DNA from: Burkholderiaceae bacterium
GTDB taxonomy: Bacteria > Pseudomonadota > Gammaproteobacteria > Burkholderiales > Burkholderiaceae_C
NCBI GenBank assembly: GCA_028685665.1
Contig: JAQUDN010000010.1
Coordinates: forward strand, 1 to 36,472
Reading direction: 5' to 3'
DNA length: 36,472 bases
Shown here: positions 25,348-34,712 of the stretch, piece after piece
How the letters are laid out: each line of letters opens with the position of its first letter
Position numbering within the stretch: the first letter of the stretch is position 1
Notes under the pieces: model-generated
What the model was told of the DNA's origin: nothing
Database searches by the model: none
Seen by the model: the letters and a program-made list of their open reading frames with translations, nothing else
Program-made: the position numbers and the translations under genes

Positions 25348-26529
25348 TCACAGCGTGATCCAGTCGGAGGCGGGCACCATGCGCTGCGCCTTCATGTCGG
25401 CCTTGTAGACCCGGCCCACGGGGATGGAGTTGCCCCGGATGGTGATCGGCACGCCGATCAGCCCGCCGGTGTCGAAGTCCTTGATGGAATTGAGCGCGGC
25501 CTTCAGGTTGGGGCCGGTGAAGGGCTTGTTGGCGTCCAGGCAGCGCTTGGCGGATTCGACGAACAGCATGGCCGCCAGGAAGCCCTGCATGTAGGCGGTG
25601 CTTTGGTACTCGGGGCGCATCTGGCGGATTTTTTCCAGCATCGGCGCCTTGGCCGAGGTGTCGTAGTAGTAGCGGTAGGGCATCACGCCCATGAAGCCGT
25701 CGCCGGCCTCGCCCATCTTCATGACGGTGGAGCTGTCCATGGTCCAGAAGGTGCCCATCCATTTGCTGGCCATGCCCATCTGCTTGCCCTGGCTGATGAA
25801 CTCGGGGATGGGCGCCAGGATGTAGCCGTGGAAGAGGGTGTAGTCGGGCGCGGCGCGGCGCAGCTTGATGACCTCGGTGGACACGTCCACGCTGCCGGGC
25901 GGGGTCATGAGCTTGATCACCAGGTTCAGGCCCAGTTGCTTGGCCAGGGCCTCGCCCTCGTCGATGGGGTCGCGGCCGAACTCGGAGTCCGAGTACACAA
26001 AAGCCACCTTGGCCCCGGGTTTTTCCTTGGCGATGTGCTTGAGCAGGATGCTGAACATCTCGGTGTAGTCGGGGCCCACCAGGAACTGGTGGGGGTACTT
26101 CTTGGGGTCGTTGATCTCGGTGGCGAACGAGGCGCCCGCCATCAGAATGCTGCCGTTGCGTTCCAGCTCGGGGTTGATGGTTTTCGAGAAGCCGGTGGAG
26201 TCGCCGTAGTAGAGGTGGACCTTGTTCTGGCTGGTGATCTTCTTGAAGGTGGCCACCGAGACATCGACCTTGTAGCCGGTGTCCTCGCCCACGAAGCGCA
26301 GCTTGCGGCCCTTGATGCCGCCCGCGTCGTTGACGATCTTCACGTAGTCCGAAATCCCGGCGTTCACACCCACGCCGGCAAAGGCGAACACGCCGGTCAT
26401 GGGAATGGAGCCGCCGATCACGATGTCTTCACCGCCCGCCTGGGCGTGGGCGGCCAGCGGTGCGGCCAGGGTGGCGCCAGCGGCCAGCAGCAAAGAGCGG
26501 CGGCGGGGGGACTGAATGGGCTTGTGCAT
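25348..26529 (-). CDS. livK: HAAT-type ABC transporter periplasmic substrate-binding protein LivK-like
   Basis: A 393-residue periplasmic binding protein (type 1 fold, Peripla_BP_6). The N-terminus has an Arg-rich region SPRRRSLLLAAG, a hydrophobic stretch and a cleavage site near AHAQA, so it is exported, possibly by Tat given the RR-x-L pattern. The mature start EDIVIGGSIPMTG is typical of the family, as are GIKGRKLRFV and FVYSDSEFGRDPI. The residues that would identify the ligand are not obvious. An AGGAG ribosome-binding site precedes the ATG at 26529. Its operon neighbours, a ligase and beta-oxidation enzymes, point to a carboxylic acid ligand rather than leucine. It is the only binding protein for either transporter in the window. 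Confidence 0.93.
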   Translation of the reverse strand: MHKPIQSPRRRSLLLAAGATLAAPLAAHAQAGGEDIVIGGSIPMTGVFAFAGVGVNAGISDYVKIVNDAGGIKGRKLRFVGEDTGYKVDVSVATFKKITSQNKVHLYYGDSTGFSKTINPELERNGSILMAGASFATEINDPKKYPHQFLVGPDYTEMFSILLKHIAKEKPGAKVAFVYSDSEFGRDPIDEGEALAKQLGLNLVIKLMTPPGSVDVSTEVIKLRRAAPDYTLFHGYILAPIPEFISQGKQMGMASKWMGTFWTMDSSTVMKMGEAGDGFMGVMPYRYYYDTSAKAPMLEKIRQMRPEYQSTAYMQGFLAAMLFVESAKRCLDANKPFTGPNLKAALNSIKDFDTGGLIGVPITIRGNSIPVGRVYKADMKAQRMVPASDWITL

Positions 26530-26573
26530 GGATGTCTCCTGTGAGGGGGGCGGTTCGGGGGCAAAAAACGGCG

Positions 26574-27611
26574 TCAGTTGCGGAAAGGCCAGAGGTGGAA
26601 GAAGCGGCGCACCCGGCGCCACATTTCGGCCAGCCCGTGGGGCTCGAACACCAGGAAGCCGATGATCAGCAGGCCAAAGATCACGGTGCGCACGGGCGAG
26701 AGGAAGACGGTGTAGTCGGCGCTGTGGGGCAGCCAGTCGAACACCAGCTTGAGCAGCTCGGGCACCAGGGTCATGAACACCGCGCCCAGGATGCCGCCCA
26801 GGATCGAGCCCATGCCGCCGACGATGATGGCGGCCAGGAAGAAGATCGACATCAGGAGCGGAAAGCTCTCGGGCGTGACCACCCGGAAGAAATAGGCCCA
26901 CAGCCCGCCCGCCACGCCTGCGTAGAACGAAGACAGGCCAAAAGACAGCAGCTTGTAGCGCAGCAGCGGAATGCCCAGCACCTCGGCCGAGATGTCGCGG
27001 TCGCGGATGGCGATGAAGGCCCGCCCGATGCGGGTGCGGAACAGATTGGCCGCGCCCAGCAGCATGAGCAGGGTCACCGGCACGATCAGCCAGTACAGGC
27101 GGAAGGACGTGTCCAGCAGCTGGCCGAACAGCCGGGCGGGCGGCACGCTCAGGCCGCCGGTGCCGCCGGTGAACTGCAGGTTGGCGAACAGGAAGTGCGC
27201 CAGGAAAGACGCAGCAATCGTGGCAATCGCCAGGTACAGGCCCTTGACCCGCAGCGAGGGAATGCCCACCACGATGCCGCCCAGCATGGCCACGACGCCG
27301 CCGGCCAGCAGGTTGAGCAAAAAGGGCGTGCCCAGGCGGTTTTCCAGGATGGCCACGGTGTAGGCGCCCAGGCCCATGAAAGCCGCCTGGCCCAGGCTTA
27401 CCAGGCCGGTGTAGCCGGTCAGGATGTTCAGCCCGCAGGCGCTGGCCACGTTGATGCTGACCAGGCAGGCCAGGTAAAGCCAGTAGTCGCTGGCCACAAA
27501 CGGAAACAGCAGCAGCAGCCCGGCGGCGATGCCCAGCCAGGCCTTTTGCGTGCGGGAGTCGAACAGCGCCGCGTCGGCGACGTAGCTTTCCTTGAGGGTT
27601 CCGATGCGCAT
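26574..27611 (-). CDS. livM: HAAT-type ABC transporter permease LivM-like, second module
   Basis: A 345-residue inner-membrane permease with about nine hydrophobic helices. GLNILTGYTGLVSLGQAAFM, VKGLYLAIATIAAS and the loop RAFIAIRDRDISAEVLGI are LivM hallmarks. IVGGMGSILGGILGA is the conserved late segment. A short basic C-terminus (MWRRVRRFFHLWPFRN) faces the cytoplasm. It pairs with the LivH-like permease encoded 90 nt upstream on the same strand. The LivK-like gene follows 44 nt after its stop. Confidence 0.93.
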   Translation of the reverse strand: MRIGTLKESYVADAALFDSRTQKAWLGIAAGLLLLFPFVASDYWLYLACLVSINVASACGLNILTGYTGLVSLGQAAFMGLGAYTVAILENRLGTPFLLNLLAGGVVAMLGGIVVGIPSLRVKGLYLAIATIAASFLAHFLFANLQFTGGTGGLSVPPARLFGQLLDTSFRLYWLIVPVTLLMLLGAANLFRTRIGRAFIAIRDRDISAEVLGIPLLRYKLLSFGLSSFYAGVAGGLWAYFFRVVTPESFPLLMSIFFLAAIIVGGMGSILGGILGAVFMTLVPELLKLVFDWLPHSADYTVFLSPVRTVIFGLLIIGFLVFEPHGLAEMWRRVRRFFHLWPFRN

Positions 27612-27701
27612 CAGGCCTCCCGCCGGGCCGCCCCCAGGGAGGCTTGCGCCCCCTTGGCGGGCCGTGAATACACGCAGGGATGAATGTGGGGGGTCATGTG
27701 G
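27612..27701. repeat. Repeat-like intergenic spacer with hairpin inside the transporter operon
   Basis: 90 nt between livH and livM of the second module. GCCTCCC at 27615-27621 pairs with GGGAGGC at 27637-27643. The rest (GCGCCCCCTTGGCGGGCC, ATACACGCAGGGA, TGGGGGGTCAT) has the same style as the spacer at 24306-24479. It may be a member of a dispersed intergenic repeat. Confidence 0.4.
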
Positions 27702-28583
27702 CTAGAGCCTTTCGATTTCGTGGGTGCCGAACAGGCCGTAGGGGCGCACCATCAGGATGGCCACCAGCACCAGGAAGGTGGCCAGCAGCTTGAACTCGCC
27801 GCCCAGGTAGGCGCCGGCCAGCGCCTCGACCAGGCCAATGCACAGGCCGCCGACCAGCGCGCCGAGCACGCTGTCCAGCCCGCCGACGATCACCACCACC
27901 AGCACCGACAGGCCGAACACCCCCATGCTCGATGAAATGCCGCCGATCGAGCCGACGATGATTCCGGACAGGGCTGCCAGCATGCTGGATACCACCCAGG
28001 CCAGCGAGAACACCCGGGGCACGTTGATGCCCACCGAGTACGCGGCCGCCTGGTCCGAGGCCGTGGCCCGCAGCGCCACGCCGCCGCGCCAGAAGCGGAA
28101 CACCAGCAGCACCGCCGCGATGAAGACCACCGCCACCATCGCGCCCCAGAACACCTTGGGCGCCAGGAAGGCCTCGCCCACCATGATGGGCTGGGTGGGC
28201 ATGAATTCGATCAGGCGGCGCTGGTCGGCCGACCAGATCATCTCGACCAGCCCCACCAGCACCGAGGCCAGGCCCACGGTGACCATGAACACCGAAATGG
28301 GGGGCTCGCCGAGCAGGGGGCGGATCATGGTGCGCTCGATCACCGCGCCCAGCAGCCCGGTGCCCAGCACGGCGGCCGGAACGGCCACCCACAGCGGCAG
28401 TGCCAGCATCGAGGCAAAGGTGAAGAACAGGTAGGCGCCGACCATCAGCATCTCGCCGATGGCGATGTTGACCACCCGCGTGGCCTTGTAGACCATCACG
28501 AAGGCCAGGGCTGCCAGCGCGTACAGGCCGCCGCTGGCCAGGCCGGTGAGGGCGATTTCGAACAGGAAAGCCCAATCCATCAT
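27702..28583 (-). CDS. livH: HAAT-type ABC transporter permease LivH-like, second module
   Basis: A 293-residue inner-membrane permease with about eight hydrophobic helices. LTGLASGGLYALAALAFVMV, VVNIAIGEMLMVGAYLF and LRATASDQAAAYSVGIN are LivH hallmarks, as is VGGLDSVLGALVGG. Two adjacent ATG codons (28583 and 28580) are possible starts. The first overlaps the livG stop as ATGA, so coupled translation favours 28583. It forms the membrane channel with the LivM-like protein encoded downstream. Confidence 0.92.
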   Translation of the reverse strand: MMDWAFLFEIALTGLASGGLYALAALAFVMVYKATRVVNIAIGEMLMVGAYLFFTFASMLALPLWVAVPAAVLGTGLLGAVIERTMIRPLLGEPPISVFMVTVGLASVLVGLVEMIWSADQRRLIEFMPTQPIMVGEAFLAPKVFWGAMVAVVFIAAVLLVFRFWRGGVALRATASDQAAAYSVGINVPRVFSLAWVVSSMLAALSGIIVGSIGGISSSMGVFGLSVLVVVIVGGLDSVLGALVGGLCIGLVEALAGAYLGGEFKLLATFLVLVAILMVRPYGLFGTHEIERL

Positions 28584-29455
28584 GCGACTCCGGTGGCAAG
28601 GGGAAGGGCGCTCGGGCCGGCCTTGGCGCTGTGCAGCTTGCGGCGCAGCTCGCCCACATCGCCCGAGCCCAGGTAGGCGCGGACCACTTCGGGGTTGGCC
28701 TGCACCTCGGCCGGCAGGCCCTGGGCAATGACCTGGCCAAAGTTCAGCACCACGACATGGTCGGACAGGTCCATCACCATGCCCATGTCGTGCTCGACCA
28801 TCAGCACCGTCACGCCCCATTCGGCGCGCACGTCGAGGATGAAGCGGGCCATGTCCTCGGTCTCCTCGCGGTTCATGCCGGCGACGGGCTCGTCCAGCAT
28901 CAGGATTTCGGGCTGCATGGCCAGCGCACGCGCCATTTCCACGCGCTTTTGCAGGCCGTAGGGCAGGGCGGCCACGGGGGCGTGGCGGATGTGGTCGATT
29001 TCCAGGAAATCGATGATGCGTTCCTCGATCTCGGCGCGCAGGGCGGCCTCCTCGCGGCGGGCGCGGCCCAGGTAGAACAGGGCATCGAACACATTGGTTT
29101 TGAGGTGGGCATGGCGGCCCAGCTTGATGTTGTCCAGCACCGTCATGCCGCGGAACAGCGCGATGTTCTGGAAGCTGCGGCCCAGGCCCCGCTGGGCCCG
29201 CAGCGGCGCGGGCACGCGGGTGATGTCTTCCCCCTTGAAGCGGATGCTGCCGCCCGTGGGCCGGTAAAAGCCCGAGATGGTGTTGAACAGCGAGGTCTTG
29301 CCGGCGCCGTTGGGGCCGATCACGGCCGTGATCGAGCCGGGCTGTACCTCGAAGCCGACGCCGGACAGGGCTTTGACGCCGCCAAAGGCAAGCGTGACGC
29401 TGTCCACCTGCAACAGGGGCGCAGCCTGGGGGCGGCGGTTGGCTTGTGTCTCCAT
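28580..29455 (-). CDS. livG: HAAT-type ABC transporter ATP-binding protein LivG-like, second module
   Basis: A 291-residue ATPase subunit and the first gene of the eight-gene minus-strand module. Walker A is GPNGAGKTSLFN, the LivG-type signature LPYGLQKRVEMARAL and Walker B ILMLDEPVAGMNREE. The H-loop is in MVEHDMGMVM, and NPEVVRAYLGSGD is the usual LivG C-terminal motif. The start ATG at 29455 lies 36 nt from the compound palindrome at 29491-29525, so the promoter of the whole module probably overlaps that operator. Ligand-responsive repression by the TetR-type protein encoded beyond the IS is the likely control, by inference. Confidence 0.93.
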   Translation of the reverse strand: METQANRRPQAAPLLQVDSVTLAFGGVKALSGVGFEVQPGSITAVIGPNGAGKTSLFNTISGFYRPTGGSIRFKGEDITRVPAPLRAQRGLGRSFQNIALFRGMTVLDNIKLGRHAHLKTNVFDALFYLGRARREEAALRAEIEERIIDFLEIDHIRHAPVAALPYGLQKRVEMARALAMQPEILMLDEPVAGMNREETEDMARFILDVRAEWGVTVLMVEHDMGMVMDLSDHVVVLNFGQVIAQGLPAEVQANPEVVRAYLGSGDVGELRRKLHSAKAGPSALPLATGVA

Positions 29456-29490
29456 CGGGGCCTTGTACGGGTTTGTGCGAACCGTGTTTT

Positions 29491-29525
29491 TCTACTTTTA
29501 CGTAGACTGTCTACTTGTGAGTAGA
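29491..29525. promoter_or_regulatory. Compound palindromic operator, probable TetR-family site
   Basis: Two copies of TCTAC-N6-GTAGA (29491-29506 and 29510-29525) are set 19 bp apart, and the central part forms GTAGAC-T-GTCTAC (29502-29514). The whole 35 bp is a dyad centred on 29508, with 13 of 17 half-positions matching. It lies between livG (minus) and the original upstream side of tetR (plus). This is the geometry expected for two TetR dimers bound side by side. Site, regulator and operon are linked by position only. Confidence 0.75.
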
Positions 29526-29569
29526 TTCTGGGATCTCCCGCTGACCCGCGGCATTGGTACTTTCCCTGC

Positions 29570-29575
29570 GCACCC
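29570..29575 (+). repeat. Target-site duplication of the IS481 element, left copy
   Basis: GCACCC directly precedes the element and is repeated at 30866-30871 directly after it. Six bp is a known duplication length for the IS481 family. Confidence 0.85.
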
Positions 29576-29625
29576 TGTATGGACCGGAGAGATGGGAAAC
29601 GGGTGTGCGAGGACATAGGAAACAC
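29576..29625 (+). repeat. Left terminal inverted repeat of the IS481 element
   Basis: 50 bp, identical to the reverse complement of 30816-30865 at every position I compared. One further matching base on each side belongs to the target duplication by chance. Confidence 0.93.
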
Positions 29626-29657
29626 TTCTTCAGCGCGAGTAGCGCAAGGAGAAGCCT

Positions 29658-30806
29658 ATGACTTGGCAACCGAAAGACCTCATGGACATCAAACGCGACT
29701 TCGTAGCGCTCGCTCTGCAGGAAGGGTGCAACCGGCGCGAGTTGTGCCGACGCTTTGGCATCAGCCCGAAGACCGGCTACGCGCTGCTGGCACGCCACGC
29801 GCAGGAGGGATCTGCAGCCTATGTGCCCCGTTCCCGAAGGCCCGCAGGAAGTCCTACACGTACCTCGCCAGAAGTAGAGAAGGCCGTGACCGATCTGCGC
29901 ACCATGCATCCGGCCTGGGGTGGCCGCAAGATCGCCCGGCGTCTGGCAGACCTGGGGATGGACAAGGTACCGCCCGCGAGCACCATTACCGCCATCTTGC
30001 ATCGCCATGGCCTGATCAGCCCTCAGGCCAGTTTGGCCGCCCAGCACTGGCAGCGCTTCGAGCACGAGCGTCCCAACGCGCTGTGGCAAATCGACTTCAA
30101 GGGAGACTTTGCAACCGAGCAGGCGCGCTGCTACCCGCTGACGCTGCTGGACGACCATTCGCGCTTCAATCTGGCGCTGCAGGCCTGCTCCGGCGTGGCC
30201 GCCAGCGGCGTGCAACCTCACTTGAGCCAGGTGTTTCAGCGCTATGGGCTGCCGATGCGCATCAATGCTGACAACGGCGCGCCCTGGGGCAGTCCCCGGC
30301 GGGCGGAGCACGGCCTGAGCGAGCTGAGCGTGTGGCTGATTCGGCTGGGCATACGCGTGAGCCACAGCGCGCCCTACCATCCGCAGACCAATGGCAAGAT
30401 CGAGCGCTTTCACCGTTCGCTCCAAGCCGAGGTGCTGGCCGGACGCAGCTTTGCCAATCTGCAGCAGGCGCAGACGGCCTTCGAGCACTGGCGCGACGTC
30501 TACAACCACGATCGCCCCCACGATGCGCTGAACCTGCAGACGCCCGCCATGCGCTACCAGCCCAGCCTTATCAGCTATCCGCAGACTTTGCCCCCCATCG
30601 AGTACCCCGATGGCGACACGGTGGCGCTCGTCAAGTGGAACGGCGAGGTGCACTTCAAGGGCAACAAACTGCGGGTATCGAGTGCGCTGCTCAAGCTGCC
30701 AATAGCCTTCAGAGCAGACGCTGAGAACCACGATTGCTACGATGTGTTCTTTTGCCATCACCGCTTCATGCGGCTCGATTTAAGTGCGCCGGCAGCCGCC
30801 GTTTGA
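29658..30806 (+). CDS. IS481-family transposase
   Basis: A 382-residue DDE transposase that cuts and joins the ends of the surrounding element. The N-terminal helix-turn-helix is at ~20-50 (NRRELCRRFGISPKTGYALL). The integrase-core catalytic residues are D146 in ALWQIDFKGDF, D205 in INADNGAPWG and E249 in QTNGKIERFH. The C-terminal region (LRVSSALLKLPIAF) matches the family. No frameshift or stop interrupts it, so it is probably active. It reads in the same direction as tetR, so the former tetR promoter side now lies upstream of the transposase. Confidence 0.95.
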   Translation: MTWQPKDLMDIKRDFVALALQEGCNRRELCRRFGISPKTGYALLARHAQEGSAAYVPRSRRPAGSPTRTSPEVEKAVTDLRTMHPAWGGRKIARRLADLGMDKVPPASTITAILHRHGLISPQASLAAQHWQRFEHERPNALWQIDFKGDFATEQARCYPLTLLDDHSRFNLALQACSGVAASGVQPHLSQVFQRYGLPMRINADNGAPWGSPRRAEHGLSELSVWLIRLGIRVSHSAPYHPQTNGKIERFHRSLQAEVLAGRSFANLQQAQTAFEHWRDVYNHDRPHDALNLQTPAMRYQPSLISYPQTLPPIEYPDGDTVALVKWNGEVHFKGNKLRVSSALLKLPIAFRADAENHDCYDVFFCHHRFMRLDLSAPAAAV

Positions 30807-30815
30807 GACCCCCAG

Positions 30816-30865
30816 GTGTTTCCTATGTCCTCGCACACCCGTTTCCCATCTCTCCGGTCCATACA
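30816..30865 (-). repeat. Right terminal inverted repeat of the IS481 element
   Basis: 50 bp, the perfect inverse of 29576-29625. It carries a GTG at 30816 and an ATG at 30825 in frame with tetR, without a stop codon between. The IS end can therefore supply an alternative, longer TetR N-terminus. Confidence 0.93.
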
Positions 30866-30871
30866 GCACCC
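30866..30871 (+). repeat. Target-site duplication of the IS481 element, right copy
   Basis: GCACCC, identical to 29570-29575. It ends one base before the tetR start codon. Confidence 0.85.
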
Positions 30872-30872
30872 C

Positions 30873-31535
30873 ATGACCCTGCAAAAAATGGCCCGCAAGC
30901 CTTCCCCTGCACCCGAGGCCGCTTCCCCGTGGAGCGGTGCGCCCGACCGTGAACAGCAGCGCGAGGCCAAGCGCCAGGCGGTGCTGTCGGCGGCCGCGCA
31001 GCTGTTCAACGAGCGCGGCTTTCACGCCACCTCGCTCGACGACATTGCCGCGCGGCTCCAGGTGAGCAAGCCCACGCTGTACTACTACGTCAAGAACAAG
31101 GAAGAAATCCTGCTGGGCTGTGTGCGCCAGGGCCTGCAGATGACGATTGAGGGCATCGAGGCCTCGCGGGCGGCAGGCGGCAAGGCCATCGATCAGCTCA
31201 TGGCCTGCATGCAGGTGTATGCGCGCATCGTGATGCAGGACTTCGGGATGTGCCTGATCCGGGTGGGCGACGAGGAGCTGTCGCCCGACAGCCGCCAGGA
31301 GCTGCGGCGGCTCAAATCAGAGATTGACCAGGCCTTTCGCCGGCTGGTGGCCGAGGGCGTGGCCGAGGGCTCGCTGCCACCGTGCGACCCCAAGATGACC
31401 GCCTTCGTGATCGCCGGCGCGCTGAGCTGGGTGGGCCGCTGGTACCAGCCCGGCGGGGCGTACACGCCCGAGCAGGTGGCCGACCAGTGCATTGCCACCC
31501 TGTGCCAGGGCATCCTGAAGCGCCCGGGCGGTTGA
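30873..31535 (+). CDS. TetR/AcrR-family transcriptional regulator, promoter side displaced by IS481
   Basis: A 220-residue TetR-type repressor. The helix-turn-helix lies at ~30-75 (AAAQLFNERGFHATSLDD, LQVSKPTLYYYVKNKEEIL). The C-terminal ligand/dimer domain resembles the TetR_C_33 type (GWVGRWYQPGG-like: LSWVGRWYQPGGAYTPEQVA), common in regulators of fatty-acid and CoA-metabolism operons. I take the ATG at 30873 as the native start; ATG 30888 is an alternative, and the IS end adds in-frame starts at 30825 and 30816. No good ribosome-binding site is visible for any. The IS ends only 7 nt before the start and cuts the gene off from the palindromic operator at 29491. Expression now needs read-through or an outward IS promoter. 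The probable target is the minus-strand livG-to-thiolase operon. Confidence 0.9.
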   Translation: MTLQKMARKPSPAPEAASPWSGAPDREQQREAKRQAVLSAAAQLFNERGFHATSLDDIAARLQVSKPTLYYYVKNKEEILLGCVRQGLQMTIEGIEASRAAGGKAIDQLMACMQVYARIVMQDFGMCLIRVGDEELSPDSRQELRRLKSEIDQAFRRLVAEGVAEGSLPPCDPKMTAFVIAGALSWVGRWYQPGGAYTPEQVADQCIATLCQGILKRPGG

Positions 31536-31586
31536 ACCGCGCGGTGCGGGCCCTGGGCCTGCCGGGCTTGGCGGCCGGGGAGCGGG

Positions 31587-31787
31587 TTACAGCAGCACGT
31601 CGTAGCCCGCCTCGACAATGGCGGTGGCCAGCGCATCGCGGGTGTGGTGGGTGTCCACGGTGACTTTGTCATGGGCGCGGTCGATGAGGACCTGGGCTTC
31701 GGGGTCCACGCTGTGTACGGCTTCGGTCACGGCTTTCTCGCAATGGCCGCAGGTCATGCCTTGAACGGTCAGGGTGTATTGGTGCAT
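31587..31787 (-). CDS. copZ: CopZ-like heavy-metal-binding (HMA) chaperone
   Basis: A 66-residue single HMA domain with a beta-alpha-beta-beta-alpha-beta fold. The metal-binding motif is GMTCGHCEKAV at ~10-20, with Cys 13 and Cys 16 (M-x-C-x-x-C type). It would carry Cu(I) in the cytoplasm to a CopA-type ATPase. The ATG at 31787 follows an AGGAG ribosome-binding site. It is transcribed away from the CopA-type gene at 32421, with a broken nucleotidyltransferase gene in between. No CueR-type regulator or recognisable MerR-type promoter spacer is visible nearby. It could bind other thiophilic metals, but the CopA neighbour favours copper. Confidence 0.92.
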   Translation of the reverse strand: MHQYTLTVQGMTCGHCEKAVTEAVHSVDPEAQVLIDRAHDKVTVDTHHTRDALATAIVEAGYDVLL

Positions 31788-32112
31788 GGGGGCTCCTGGC
31801 TCACAAAAAAGGGTGAAAACGGGAGCGGTATCTTCGCATGGGCGGTGACCTGGTCGCGGAACTTGGCGGGGAGGCCCTTGGGGGGGAGTACGTCCACCGC
31901 CACGCCCAGCAGTTGGGAAAGTTCGAGCTGGACTTGGCAATGTCCATCAGCGTGGTCTCGGGCGTCGGCTCCACCAAGAGGTCGAGGTCGTTGTCGTCGG
32001 TGTCTTCGCCCTGCGCCACCGAGCCGAACACGCGCAGATGGGTGACTCGGTGGCGCACGGCGATGGTGCGAATGGCATCGCGGTGGGTCTGGCGTGCGGT
32101 CAATGGGCGCAT
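31769..32112 (-). pseudogene. MNT-type nucleotidyltransferase, frameshifted
   Basis: A small nucleotidyltransferase of the MntA/MNT-domain family, about 100 residues. From the ATG at 32112 the first frame gives a Thr/Arg-rich start and the active-site motif FGSVAQGEDTDDNDLDLLVE, then PETTLMDIAK. At about 31933 homology jumps to the next frame, which continues VQLELSQLLGVAVDVLPP and KGLPAKFRDQV to a stop at 31769. A single lost C (plus strand) explains it: GGACTTGG where GGACCTTGG would keep the frame. It is either a real inactivating mutation or a sequencing error. MntA proteins usually pair with HepT toxins and act as their AMPylating antitoxins. No HepT is visible here. The reconstructed end overlaps copZ by 19 nt. 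Confidence 0.8.
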
Positions 32113-32347
32113 GGCTCGGGCTCCTGAAGCTATCGAAATGTCGTGTCACAAAGCGGCGCCACCCCTCAGCCAGGGACACGATGCCTGTTCCGAGGCCGAA
32201 GCTTGGGGTCTTTTGATCCTCCAGCCCAACAAATACCATCGGTGCCAGCTATTAATTCAGGAGTGATTGATCCGCCTCAAGGGCCCGCAGCCCGCGCAGT
32301 CCACCACCCCGCGCGCTTGGTGGGATGATGGCCTGTGCCCCCGCACG
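32113..32347. other. 235-nt gap between the nucleotidyltransferase remnant and the copA-type gene
   Basis: No recognisable gene. A minus-strand frame beginning at about 32239 (VSLAEGWRRFVTRHF) continues toward the nucleotidyltransferase but matches nothing I know. A CCACC...GGTGG dyad lies near 32304-32322. I see no MerR/CueR-type operator. Confidence 0.4.
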
Positions 32348-32371
32348 ATGGATTTGCCCATGAACACTTCG

Positions 32372-32381
32372 CCCCCCCCCC
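32372..32381 (+). repeat. 10-C homopolymer out of frame at the start of the copA-type gene
   Basis: Ten C follow ATG-AAC-ACT-TCG (32360-32371). As given, translation from 32348 or 32360 stops at TGA 32384-32386. With nine C the frame would read [20 protein letters not shown] straight into MTCASC at 32421. This looks like a +1 slippage in the run, or a homopolymer sequencing error. Confidence 0.9.
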
Positions 32382-32417
32382 TCTGAATCCCTGCACACCC
32401 TGGACCTGGGCATTGGC

Positions 32418-34598
<2,181 letters not shown>

Positions 34599-34674
34599 AG
34601 CGCGGCGATCCCGGTGGGGGGCCTGCGCCCGGTGCCCGGTCCGGGCCCTGCCGTCTGGCAAACTGCAGTCATTC

Positions 34675-34691
34675 AGGGCGCAAGGCGCCCT
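34675..34691 (+). terminator. Hairpin between the copA-type gene and the MCP gene
   Basis: AGGGCGC-AAG-GCGCCCT, a perfect 7-bp stem with a 3-nt loop, 76 nt after the copA stop and 21 nt before the MCP start codon. No T-run follows. It could end copA transcription or lie in the MCP leader close to the ribosome-binding site. Confidence 0.4.
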
Positions 34692-34712
34692 TACAGAGAG
34701 GGAGGGCACACC

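Larger units (their letters stand above)
29576..30865 (+). mobile_element. Complete IS481-family insertion sequence, 1,290 bp
   Basis: The element is bounded by perfect 50-bp inverted repeats (29576-29625 and 30816-30865) beginning TGTATGGACCGG and ending in the complement. It is flanked by the 6-bp direct repeat GCACCC and carries one intact transposase gene. TG...CA termini and size fit IS481. Intact ends, open reading frame and exact target duplication suggest a recent insertion. It separates the compound operator at 29491-29525 from tetR at 30873. Confidence 0.93.

Noticed and set aside
32113-32360. CueR/MerR-type operator between copZ and the copA-type gene
   Set aside because: No -35/-10 pair with a 19-20 bp spacer enclosing a dyad was seen.
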